Assembly (NCBI GenBank): GCA_017995875.1
Contig: JAGOIB010000139.1
Location: 1 to 5,617, forward strand
DNA: 5,617 bases
Direction of reading: 5' to 3'
Origin: Saprospiraceae bacterium
GTDB taxonomy: Bacteria > Bacteroidota > Bacteroidia > Chitinophagales > Saprospiraceae
Numbering within the stretch: the stretch's first letter is position 1; each line of letters opens with the position of its first letter. The notes beneath the pieces were generated by a model, which saw nothing but the letters and a program-made list of their open reading frames with translations, did not search any database and was not told the DNA's origin. This document shows, piece after piece, positions 1 to 5,617 of this stretch. The translations under genes were made by a program, and so were the position numbers.

Positions 1-368
1 CCTATGTCAGTTTTCACACCATCAATTATTACAAGGATCTGCCGGATTTTATTTTCATACATGAGCTTGTCCATATCTGGCAATTCCAACAGAATGGAAG
101 TGTCTATATAAGTGAATCCATATGGGCTCAGAAGTGGGGAGGTGGCTATAACTACGGAGGCTTGGAGCCATTGATGAAATATGGTGAAGGAAAAGGATTG
201 ACGGCCTTCAATTATGAACAACAGGCAGATATCATTGAAGACTACTATCGATGGAAAAATAATATGCCGCTACAGTGGGCCCTCAACGTCCCAGGCATCG
301 GAACCCTTTTGGAGAAATACAAAAATGACCTTTTCGCTTTTACCCCCTGGCCCCCTAAAAGGGGGTAA
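1..368 (+). CDS. C-terminal part of a putative zinc-metallopeptidase-like protein (HELVH motif), 5' end outside the window
   Basis: An open frame entering from the left edge (first full codon at base 3) gives 121 residues before the TAA at 366-368. Residues 20-24 of the fragment (bases 60-74) are HELVH, a HExxH zinc-binding motif, continuing as IWQFQ. About 50 residues on, FNYEQQADIIEDYY (its first Glu at bases 216-218) could supply the third metal ligand. The pairing of an HEL(T/V)HxWQ helix with a later EQQA(D/M)I(I/V) helix is what I remember from the small bacterial proteins often labelled 'vgr-related' or DUF4157-like. That family assignment is from memory; the HExxH is seen directly. 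The true start, any signal peptide and the full length lie upstream. The last residues (TPWPPKRG) are encoded by a C5/G5 palindromic element, so the native C-terminus may have been altered. The substrate is unknown, and peptidase activity is inferred only from the motif. Confidence 0.7.
   Translation, partial: YVSFHTINYYKDLPDFIFIHELVHIWQFQQNGSVYISESIWAQKWGGGYNYGGLEPLMKYGEGKGLTAFNYEQQADIIEDYYRWKNNMPLQWALNVPGIGTLLEKYKNDLFAFTPWPPKRG
341..367. repeat. C5/G5 palindromic element overlapping the end of the first gene
   Basis: Two CCCCCT runs (343-348 and 351-356) are followed by AGGGGG (360-365). CCCCCT at 351-356 can pair with AGGGGG around a 3-base loop. Alternatively TACCCCC (341-347) pairs perfectly with GGGGGTA (361-367). 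No T-tract follows directly, so it is not a classical intrinsic terminator, although a pyrimidine-rich stretch does. Elements of the form CCCCCTGG-CCCCCTAAAGGGGG recur between genes in Bacteroidota as I recall them; the copy number in this genome cannot be judged from one window. The stop codon of the upstream gene (366-368) lies at its right edge. Confidence 0.6.
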
Positions 369-383
369 GAATCTATCGCTTTA

Positions 384-524
384 CCTTTTCCTTCGTTCCG
401 CCTTTCCACCTTTCTTCCGTACCACCTTTTTTCCTCAACCTTCGCCTTATCCTTTTTTTTTCTCAGCCTTCGTCTTAGCCTCCGCCTTTTTTTTCCTCCG
501 CCTTAGCCTTCGCCTTATCCTTTT
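384..524. repeat. Degenerate hexamer repeat tract, nearly all pyrimidine on the + strand
   Basis: This fills most of the gap before corA. From 433 on, the sequence parses into 6-base units of the type CCTTNN in three blocks, each ending in CCTTTT: 433-456 (CCTCAA, CCTTCG, CCTTAT, CCTTTT), 467-490 (CCTTCG, TCTTAG, CCTCCG, CCTTTT) and 495-524 (CCTCCG, CCTTAG, CCTTCG, CCTTAT, CCTTTT). An exact 18-base direct repeat occurs at 439-456 and 507-524. The stretch from 384 to 432 has the same composition but looser register. Frames open across it encode only Phe/Ser/Leu/Pro low-complexity peptides and are not considered genes. A long homopyrimidine strand could adopt triplex (H-DNA) structure; that is inference. 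Confidence 0.75.
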
Positions 525-527
525 AAT

Positions 528-535
528 TACCTTTG
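528..535 (+). promoter_or_regulatory. Candidate Bacteroidota-type -7 promoter element for corA
   Basis: TACCTTTG matches the Bacteroidota -7 consensus TAnnTTTG exactly and lies 47 bases before the corA start codon, which would leave a short untranslated leader. The matching -33 element (TTTG) is poor: only TTAG at 503-506 sits at a plausible distance (21-base spacer), inside the hexamer repeat. The call therefore rests on one half-site. Confidence 0.35.
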
Positions 536-582
536 GGCGCTGAACAAAATTATTCATCCGTAAATGGAAAGCAGTAGTTGTT

Positions 583-1530
583 ATGACCAGGTATTATCAC
601 ATCGAGGACGGACGTCTGATCGAACTGGACAAGCCTGTACTTTCCTGTTGGATCAATGTAACGCCACCCTTTGAGGACAACGAACTCGAAGTCCTGGCGG
701 ACGAGTTGTCCATACCAATAGATTTTCTGACGGATTCACTGGATATTGATGAGCGCTCCCGTTATGAACGTGAAGATGACGTGCGCCTTGTCCTCGTCAA
801 TACCCCTATGCTCAATGAAATCGATACCGAAAATGAGGCCATGTACATCACGGCCCCGATTGGTATCATCCTGACCCAGGATCATGTCCTGACGATAGGC
901 CCACATGAGAATCCTATTATCCAAAGATTTATTGATGGGCGTGTCAAGGGCTTTGATCCGGCCAATGAACAGATGTTTGTGCTCCAGATCTTCGAGCAGA
1001 ACGTGTTACGGTTTATGGACAGCCTCAAGAAGCTCAATCTCAAACGAAATGTGATAGAGAAAGAACTCTACGATTCGAGTCGCAATTCCGAACTCAAGCA
1101 ACTCCTGCGAATCGAGAAGAGTCTTGTCTATTTTGTCAATGCGCTTGGATCTAATGAACTATTGAAGATCAAGATCAAGCGGACAGACTTTTTGAGGCTT
1201 GGGGAGAATGAAGAAGAGGCTGATTTCTTTGAAGATGTGATCATTGACAATGGCCAGGCGCTGAGTATGGCCAATATATATGCAAACATCCTTAGTGGGA
1301 CCATGGAGGCTTATACGTCCATTGTGTCCAATAACCTGAATACGTTTATCCAAAGGTTGACGGTGATCACGATTATACTCATGGTACCGACACTGGTATC
1401 CAGTTTCTTTGGGATGAACGTCAAAATCCCTTTTGAGAGCATTCCGGGGGCTTTTTACATTGTGTTATTGATCTCTGGCCTGGCTAGCCTGCTTCTGGTA
1501 TGGTTTTTCCGCCGGAAGAATATCTTCTGA
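583..1530 (+). CDS. corA: CorA-family magnesium/divalent cation transporter
   Basis: The 315-residue product has the usual length and layout of CorA, a homopentameric inner-membrane channel that takes up Mg2+ (in some members Co2+, Ni2+ or Zn2+). Residues 1 to about 120 form the cytoplasmic alpha/beta domain, and about 120-255 the long charged helices of the funnel. Two membrane helices follow near the C-terminus (about 258-276 and 288-308). The signature GMN is at 277-279, right after the first membrane helix in the context SFFGMNVKIPFE; the usual preceding Tyr is Phe here. The protein ends in the short basic tail RRKNIF expected on the cytoplasmic side. The ATG is the first after an in-frame TGA at 541-543; GGAAAG at 566-571 is at best a weak ribosome binding site. 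It is probably transcribed alone, with a terminator behind it and long gaps on both sides. The family is secure; ion specificity cannot be read from the sequence. Confidence 0.95.
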   Translation: MTRYYHIEDGRLIELDKPVLSCWINVTPPFEDNELEVLADELSIPIDFLTDSLDIDERSRYEREDDVRLVLVNTPMLNEIDTENEAMYITAPIGIILTQDHVLTIGPHENPIIQRFIDGRVKGFDPANEQMFVLQIFEQNVLRFMDSLKKLNLKRNVIEKELYDSSRNSELKQLLRIEKSLVYFVNALGSNELLKIKIKRTDFLRLGENEEEADFFEDVIIDNGQALSMANIYANILSGTMEAYTSIVSNNLNTFIQRLTVITIILMVPTLVSSFFGMNVKIPFESIPGAFYIVLLISGLASLLLVWFFRRKNIF

Positions 1531-1565
1531 ACACTTCTGTTCCTTTTCAAATATGTAAATGTGGG

Positions 1566-1580
1566 TTTCCCATAGGGAAA
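1566..1580. repeat. Small perfect inverted repeat after corA
   Basis: TTTCCC (1566-1571) and GGGAAA (1575-1580) form a 6-bp stem around ATA. It lies just upstream of the likely corA terminator and could be an accessory hairpin in the corA 3' end. It is followed by A and G residues rather than a T-tract, so it is not a terminator by itself. Confidence 0.4.
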
Positions 1581-1588
1581 AAAGGGGG

Positions 1589-1615
1589 AAAGTGTGCCTG
1601 TTTTGGCACTTTTTT
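1589..1615 (+). terminator. Rho-independent terminator of corA
   Basis: GTGCC (1594-1598) pairs with GGCAC (1605-1609) around the loop TGTTTT. After a T-T mismatch and a G-T wobble the stem continues with AAA/TTT, and six T residues (1610-1615) follow. It lies 63-85 bases after the corA stop. The GC stem is short, but a hairpin with a T-tract at this position fits an intrinsic terminator. Confidence 0.65.
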
Positions 1616-1662
1616 CTTCATTATTTGACTTTACATTGGCTTCACCGTGGATTTTCAAAAAG

Positions 1663-1671
1663 TTTTACACA
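1663..1671 (+). promoter_or_regulatory. DnaA-box match (TTTTACACA)
   Basis: TTTTACACA fits the relaxed DnaA-box consensus TTWTNCACA. Its start is 63 bases from that of the next same-strand match at 1726, close to six helical turns. Alone such a match is expected by chance at low frequency; it gains weight only from the inverted pair downstream. Part of it (TACACA, 1666-1671) also forms an inverted repeat with TGTGTA at 1691-1696. Confidence 0.4.
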
Positions 1672-1720
1672 CCCGCATCTTTTTTTTATCTGTGTAGGAA
1701 TCACTATTTCAACATATTAT

Positions 1721-1751
1721 ACATTTTTTCCACATGATGTGGATAAAATGT
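1721..1751. promoter_or_regulatory. Palindrome of two inverted DnaA boxes upstream of nrdBA
   Basis: Two 14-base arms (1721-1734 and 1738-1751) are complementary at 13 of 14 positions around the spacer TGA. The right arm contains, on the minus strand, a perfect DnaA box TTATCCACA (bases 1738-1746). The left arm contains TTTTCCACA on the + strand (1726-1734), which also fits TTWTNCACA. The element sits in a 24%-GC stretch about 245 bases before the nrdB start. DnaA is known to regulate E. coli nrdAB through boxes upstream of its promoter, so a role in coupling dNTP supply to replication is the natural inference. A different dimeric regulator binding the palindrome, or a replication-origin function, remain alternatives. 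Confidence 0.55.
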
Positions 1752-1788
1752 TTTCATATTAAATAAAAACTTCATTTATTTAGAGCCA

Positions 1789-1844
1789 TCAAATCGGGGG
1801 TGTATCCGTATCCAAGCCAAAAAACGCCTTCTCCTCTGATTTGA
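1789..1844 (+). ncRNA. Long stem in the putative nrdB leader
   Basis: Bases 1789-1800 (TCAAATCGGGGG) can pair with 1833-1844 (CCTCTGATTTGA) over 12 consecutive positions, ten Watson-Crick and two G-U, closing a 32-base loop. The loop holds a tandem GTATCC duplication (1802-1813). The G-U pairs suggest that structure is formed in RNA rather than that this is a DNA operator. The G run 1796-1800 could instead pair with the C run 1939-1944 nearer the gene. No known riboswitch class is recognised, and whether the region is transcribed depends on a promoter I could not place. Confidence 0.4.
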
Positions 1845-1847
1845 GTA

Positions 1848-1975
1848 CCTATTTAACCATATAGGGATTTATCACCGACCTGAGATTACCGTAAAAAGAC
1901 GGTATTCATTCGGGAAATTGCTGTCTCCGGCCGGAACGCCCCCCAGAGAGAGCCTTGGGATAGACACCTCTGGTG
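1848..1975 (+). promoter_or_regulatory. Further hairpins in the region immediately before nrdB
   Basis: Several short stems follow the long one: CCTAT/ATAGG (1848-1852 with 1861-1865), TACCGT/ACGGTA (1887-1892 with 1899-1904, loop AAAAAG), the 10-base palindrome TCCGGCCGGA (1926-1935), and CCAGAG/CTCTGG (1943-1948 with 1968-1973). The last competes with CACC/GGTG (1965-1968 with 1972-1975). Bases 1921-1960 are about 70% GC, in sharp contrast to the AT-rich DNA upstream. None is followed by a T-tract, so an intrinsic attenuator is not evident. A structured untranslated leader is plausible; its function is unknown. Confidence 0.35.
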
Positions 1976-1993
1976 AAAATGGCCTGAAGACAA

Positions 1994-3016
1994 ATGATTG
2001 AACCTAAAGCAGTAAAAGAAATGAAAGAAGAAACATTGACAGCGACACAGATTGAGCCGATTCTCCGTAACAACCCGGGTCGTTTCGTCATATTCCCTAT
2101 ACAACACCATGATATCTGGAAGTTCTATAAAATGTCCGAAGCCAACTTCTGGACAGCTGAAGAAATTGATCTTCAGCAGGATCTCCATGACTGGCAACAC
2201 AAACTCAATGATGATGAGCGCCACTTTATAAAGCATGTCCTTGCTTTCTTTGCCGCCAGTGATGGCATCGTCAATGAAAACCTTGCCGACCATTTCGTGA
2301 GTGAAGTACAATATACCGAGGCTAAATTCTTCTATGGCTTTCAGATCATGATGGAAAATATCCACTCTGAGACCTACAGCCTCCTTATCGACACTTATAT
2401 AAAGGATAATAAAGAGAAAGATTATCTCTTCAATGCCATCGATACGCTCGATTGTGTCAAGAAGAAAGCCAACTGGGCACTACGCTGGATAAGCAAGGGA
2501 AATTTCCAGGAAAGGCTCATTGCTTTTGCAGCAGTTGAAGGCATCTTCTTTTCAGGATCATTCTGTTCCATATACTGGCTCAAGAAAAGAGGCCTGATGC
2601 CGGGACTTACTTTTTCAAATGAATTGATTTCAAGAGATGAGGGTATGCATTGCGATTTCGCCTGCCTGCTCTATAACAATCATATCGTCAACCGTCTCTC
2701 TCCGGAGATTGTCAAGGATATCATCACAGATGCAGTGGAAATCGAAAAGGATTTTGTTTCTGATGCACTCCCTGTCAAACTGATCGGTATGAATGCAGAT
2801 ATGATGTGCCAGTACATTGAATACGTTGCAGACCGCCTGCTGGTGTCTTTAGGCCAACCTAAAGTGTACAATGCAGAAAATCCTTTCCAGTGGATGGAAC
2901 TTATCTCCATCGCCGGAAAAACCAATTTCTTCGAAAAACGAGTAGGAGATTATCAGAAAGCCGGTGTCATGGGCAACCGTGAAGACCAGATCTTCTCGAT
3001 CAACGAAGACTTTTAG
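1994..3016 (+). CDS. nrdB: Ribonucleoside-diphosphate reductase class Ia, beta (radical) subunit
   Basis: The 340-residue product is a ferritin-like R2 protein that holds the di-iron/tyrosyl radical cofactor and passes the radical to NrdA for reduction of ribonucleoside diphosphates in the cytoplasm. By alignment from memory with mouse and E. coli R2, the metal ligands are D90, E121, H124, E182, E216 and H219. The radical tyrosine is Y128 (in [12 protein letters not shown]), and the transfer path residues W53, D215 and Y320 are present. The NEDF tail matches the C-terminal peptide that docks onto R1. Long stretches are nearly identical to eukaryotic R2 (for example [13 protein letters not shown] and [17 protein letters not shown]), so this is the eukaryote-like branch. 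The ATG at 1994 follows an in-frame TGA (1985-1987) and has no clear ribosome binding site; the in-frame ATG at 2021 is a possible alternative start. It forms a probable operon with nrdA downstream. Confidence 0.96.
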   Translation: MIEPKAVKEMKEETLTATQIEPILRNNPGRFVIFPIQHHDIWKFYKMSEANFWTAEEIDLQQDLHDWQHKLNDDERHFIKHVLAFFAASDGIVNENLADHFVSEVQYTEAKFFYGFQIMMENIHSETYSLLIDTYIKDNKEKDYLFNAIDTLDCVKKKANWALRWISKGNFQERLIAFAAVEGIFFSGSFCSIYWLKKRGLMPGLTFSNELISRDEGMHCDFACLLYNNHIVNRLSPEIVKDIITDAVEIEKDFVSDALPVKLIGMNADMMCQYIEYVADRLLVSLGQPKVYNAENPFQWMELISIAGKTNFFEKRVGDYQKAGVMGNREDQIFSINEDF

Positions 3017-3147
3017 AATGACGAATACCGAATAAGGAATAACGAATTAAGAAGTTTATAATTCAAACCTTCCAAATTAAAAAACTGAATACCGATTACT
3101 GAATACCGAACACATAACTACTAACTACTAGTTTCTAACTAATAAAT
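3016..3147. repeat. Heptamer-phased degenerate repeats between nrdB and nrdA
   Basis: From the G of the nrdB stop codon on, the sequence falls into 7-base units: GAATGAC, GAATACC, GAATAAG, GAATAAC, GAATTAA, GAAGTTT (3016-3057). After 27 bases of AT-rich sequence the period resumes in a new register: CTGAATA, CCGATTA, CTGAATA, CCGAACA, CATAACT, ACTAACT, ACTAGTT, TCTAACT, AATAAAT (3085-3147). The units drift from a GAATACC theme to an ACTAACT theme. There is no open frame or hairpin terminator here. Similar short-period intergenic repeats are known in filamentous cyanobacteria (STRR heptamers) and, as I recall, are common in Bacteroidota. They separate the two subunit genes by 163 bases without an evident promoter. 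Confidence 0.75.
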
Positions 3148-3179
3148 CTCCCCTCTAACATATTTAATACCTCCCCTTT

Positions 3180-5615
3180 ATGCAAGTCATTAAACGAAAC
3201 GCCAAACGAGAAGAAGTAAGTTTTGATAAAATCACTGCACGTGTCAAAAAGCTCGTGTATGGTTTGTCTGATCATGTCAATCCGATCAAGATATCCATGA
3301 AGGTTATTGAAGGCCTTTATGATGGTGTCAGCACCTCTGATCTGGACAATCTCGCAGCAGAGACAGCAGCAACCATGGCCGCTATTCATCCCGATTATGC
3401 ACTGCTCGCTTCCAGGATTGCGATTTCTAACCTGCATAAGAACACCAACAAGTCTTTTAGTGAGACGATGGATGGTTTATACAATTATGTTGATCCCGTC
3501 AATGGCAAAAAAGCAGGCCTGATCAGCGATGTTACGATGGATATCATCCGTCGTAATGCGGATCAATTGGATAGCGCTATCATCTATGACCGTGATTTTA
3601 CATTCGATTATTTTGGTTTCAAGACATTGGAACGTTCTTACCTGCTTCGCATGGGAGGTAAGGTCGTAGAACGCCCTCAGCATATGTTGATGCGCGCATC
3701 GGTTGGTATCCATGGTGAAGACATCACTTCAGCTATTGAGACATACCACCTGATGTCTGAGAAATGGTTTATCCACGCGACACCTACCTTATTCAATGCG
3801 GGCACCCCTAAACCCCAATTAAGCAGTTGCTTCCTATTGAGTATGGTGGATGATAGTATCGAAGGCATATTCGAGACACTAAGCCGTTGCGCTAAGATCA
3901 GCCAGTCAGCAGGTGGTATTGGATTGAGCATTCATAATATCCGTGCTACCGGTAGTTATATCAAAGGCACAGGAGGTACCAGCAATGGTATCATCCCGAT
4001 GCTGAAAGTATTTAATGACACTGCCCGTTATGTAGATCAGGGTGGAGGCAAACGCAAAGGAGCTTTTGCAGTATACCTCGAGCCTTGGCATGCTGACATC
4101 ATGGAGTTCCTTGAACTTAAAAAGAATCATGGGAAAGAAGAGCAACGCGCACGCGATCTTTTCTATGCCCTATGGATTTCTGACCTGTTCATGGAGCGTG
4201 TCAAAAACAATGAGAACTGGTCTCTCTTCTGTCCCAATGAAGCACCTGGACTTTGTGATACCTATGGCGGAGAATTTGAAGCCCTGTATCACAAATATGA
4301 AGAAGAAGGCCGTGCCCGGAAAGTGGTAAGAGCACAGGAGATCTGGAGCGCCATCATCGAAAGCCAGATCGAAACCGGAACACCTTATATGCTGTACAAA
4401 GATGCAGCCAACAAGAAGAGCAATCAGAAAAACCTGGGTACCATCAAGTCTTCAAACTTGTGTACTGAGATCATGGAGTACACATCTGCAGATGAAGTCG
4501 CAGTATGTAACCTCGCTTCACTTGCCTTGCCAAAGTTTGTTGACAACGGCGTATTCAATCATGACAAGTTGTACGAAATCACCCGCGTGGTGACACGTAA
4601 TCTCAACAAGGTGATTGATGTCAACTATTATCCAATCCCTGAAGCACGTAATAGTAACATGCGTCACCGTCCTGTAGGTATCGGGGTTCAAGGTCTCGCA
4701 GATGCATTTATCCTGATGGGATTTGCTTTTGATAGTCCTGAAGCACGCAAATTAAATACAGAGATATTCGAGACCATCTATTTTGCTGCAGTTACTGAAT
4801 CCAATGCGATCGCACAAAGGGAAGGTTCATATGAAAGCTTTGAAGGTTCACCTGCAAGTAAAGGAGAGTTGCAGTATGACATGTGGGGAGTGGAGCCATC
4901 CGATCGTTGGAACTGGGCAGAACTCAAGGCAAATATCAAGAAGACCGGTATGCGCAACAGTTTATTGCTAGCGCCAATGCCTACTGCGTCAACAAGCCAG
5001 ATACTGGGCAACAATGAGTGTATCGAGCCTTATACAAGTAATATATACACCCGCCGTACTTTATCAGGTGAGTACATCGTCGTCAACAAACACTTGCTCA
5101 ATGATCTGATTCGTCTCAACCTTTGGGATGAAGAAATGAAGGAGGCGCTGATCGTCAGCAATGGAAGTGTGCAGCATATTGAAGGTTTGCCGCAGGAGTT
5201 GAAAGATCGTTATAAGACCGTGTGGGAGATCAGCCAAAAGGCGATCATTGATATGGCAGCGGATAGGGGAGCCTTTATTTGCCAGAGCCAGAGCTTGAAC
5301 CTCTTCGTGGAGAATGCAACCATGGCCAAACTTTCCAGCATGCATTTCTACGCATGGCAGAAGGGCTTGAAGACGGGTATGTATTATCTGAGATCAAAAG
5401 CTGCTGTCGAGCCTATCAAATTTTCACTCAGTGAAAAGCACCAACGTAAATATGTCAATGCTAATCAGATGAACAGTGTAGATACTGCGTTTGAAGAGCC
5501 AAGGCAGAACGAACCAAAGATGAGTAACAGCCTTGACAACATGACACCAGCGATGGATGTTGCATCCGGTCCAGTGTGTACGATGGAAGAGGGTTGTGTG
5601 ATGTGCGGTAGTTAA
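3180..5615 (+). CDS. nrdA: Ribonucleoside-diphosphate reductase class Ia, alpha (catalytic) subunit
   Basis: The 811-residue product is the R1 subunit, which binds NDP substrates and allosteric effectors and performs the radical reduction with NrdB. Residues 1 to about 92 form an N-terminal ATP-cone ([20 protein letters not shown]), the site of overall dATP/ATP activity control. The active-site set is complete: C217 and C443 (redox pair), C428 (thiyl radical), with N426 and E430, in LSSCFL, SSNLCTE and AVCNLAS. PMPTAST (600-606 region) is the phosphate-binding loop, and Y735-Y736 (GMYYLRS) are the radical-transfer tyrosines. The tail ends GCVMCGS with the shuttle cysteines C806 and C809. The numbering stays within one or two residues of mouse R1 up to the tyrosines; the linker to the tail is about 20 residues longer. 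The ATG at 3180 follows an in-frame TAA (3165-3167); no ribosome binding site is visible. The stop codon is intact two bases before the window end. Confidence 0.97.
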   Translation: MQVIKRNAKREEVSFDKITARVKKLVYGLSDHVNPIKISMKVIEGLYDGVSTSDLDNLAAETAATMAAIHPDYALLASRIAISNLHKNTNKSFSETMDGLYNYVDPVNGKKAGLISDVTMDIIRRNADQLDSAIIYDRDFTFDYFGFKTLERSYLLRMGGKVVERPQHMLMRASVGIHGEDITSAIETYHLMSEKWFIHATPTLFNAGTPKPQLSSCFLLSMVDDSIEGIFETLSRCAKISQSAGGIGLSIHNIRATGSYIKGTGGTSNGIIPMLKVFNDTARYVDQGGGKRKGAFAVYLEPWHADIMEFLELKKNHGKEEQRARDLFYALWISDLFMERVKNNENWSLFCPNEAPGLCDTYGGEFEALYHKYEEEGRARKVVRAQEIWSAIIESQIETGTPYMLYKDAANKKSNQKNLGTIKSSNLCTEIMEYTSADEVAVCNLASLALPKFVDNGVFNHDKLYEITRVVTRNLNKVIDVNYYPIPEARNSNMRHRPVGIGVQGLADAFILMGFAFDSPEARKLNTEIFETIYFAAVTESNAIAQREGSYESFEGSPASKGELQYDMWGVEPSDRWNWAELKANIKKTGMRNSLLLAPMPTASTSQILGNNECIEPYTSNIYTRRTLSGEYIVVNKHLLNDLIRLNLWDEEMKEALIVSNGSVQHIEGLPQELKDRYKTVWEISQKAIIDMAADRGAFICQSQSLNLFVENATMAKLSSMHFYAWQKGLKTGMYYLRSKAAVEPIKFSLSEKHQRKYVNANQMNSVDTAFEEPRQNEPKMSNSLDNMTPAMDVASGPVCTMEEGCVMCGS

Positions 5616-5617
5616 GT

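Noticed and set aside
214..543. Open frame of 109 codons across the first gene's end and the pyrimidine tract
   Set aside because: Its first half overlaps the HELVH gene in another frame and its second half is Phe/Ser/Leu low complexity from the repeat.
1680..1687. Run of eight T residues as a second terminator
   Set aside because: No stable hairpin directly precedes it.
1559..1762. Open frame of 67 codons after corA
   Set aside because: It runs through the terminator and the DnaA-box palindrome, is Phe/His-rich with no recognisable domain, and has no initiation signal.
1789..1993. Cobalamin, TPP or c-di-GMP riboswitch before nrdB
   Set aside because: Fragments such as GGTGAAAAT and CTGAGA recall the AdoCbl and TPP cores, but the required B12 box and the other conserved blocks are missing or out of order.
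1531..1993. NrdR boxes upstream of nrdB
   Set aside because: I found no pair of sites close to ACACWATATATWGTGT; the palindrome at 1721-1751 has a different centre and odd-length spacing.
1886..2365. Minus-strand open frame of 159 codons over the nrdB 5' half
   Set aside because: It is antisense to the strongly conserved NrdB reading frame, its product resembles nothing known, and it is best seen as a shadow.
3016..3147. CRISPR array in the nrdB-nrdA gap
   Set aside because: The units are 7 bases long and contiguous, without conserved repeats of 23-47 bases or unique spacers, and no cas genes are nearby.
3768..3776. DnaA-box-like TTTATCCACG within nrdA
   Set aside because: It encodes conserved Phe-Ile-His near C217 and misses the last consensus base; most likely coincidence.

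Overview
The window looks like chromosomal DNA of a member of the Bacteroidota, possibly a Saprospiria/Chitinophagia-type lineage. This is inferred from four things: eukaryote-like class I ribonucleotide reductase (RNR) subunits in the order nrdB-nrdA; start codons without convincing Shine-Dalgarno sequences; one TAnnTTTG-type promoter candidate; and intergenic gaps filled with short-period degenerate repeats and a C5/G5 palindromic element that I recall from such genomes. No taxonomic marker gene is present, so the assignment is tentative.

Layout, all genes on the + strand. (1) Positions 1-368 hold the 3' end of a gene for a putative zinc-metallopeptidase-like protein with an HELVH motif; its last codons run through a C5/G5 palindrome. 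(2) Positions 369-582 are a pyrimidine-only-looking gap built of hexamer repeats, with a promoter candidate at its end. (3) Positions 583-1530 encode a complete CorA-family divalent-cation transporter. (4) Positions 1531-1993 are a 463-base non-coding region: a corA terminator, an AT-rich stretch (about 24% GC over 1681-1790) with three DnaA-box matches, two of them forming a near-perfect palindrome, and then a leader with several RNA-like stems that ends GC-rich just before nrdB. (5) Positions 1994-3016 encode NrdB, the radical-bearing small subunit of class Ia RNR. (6) Positions 3017-3179 are a gap made largely of 7-base repeats in strict register. (7) Positions 3180-5615 encode NrdA, the catalytic large subunit, complete and ending two bases before the window does.

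NrdB and NrdA together form one enzyme that converts ribonucleoside diphosphates to deoxyribonucleotides for DNA synthesis; every catalytic and radical-transfer residue I checked is present in both. corA and the metallopeptidase-like gene have no evident functional link to them. The most interesting part is the DNA upstream of nrdB: DnaA boxes there would couple dNTP synthesis to replication initiation, as known for E. coli nrdAB, and the adjoining structured leader is not a riboswitch class I recognise. I do not see a clearly novel multi-gene system.
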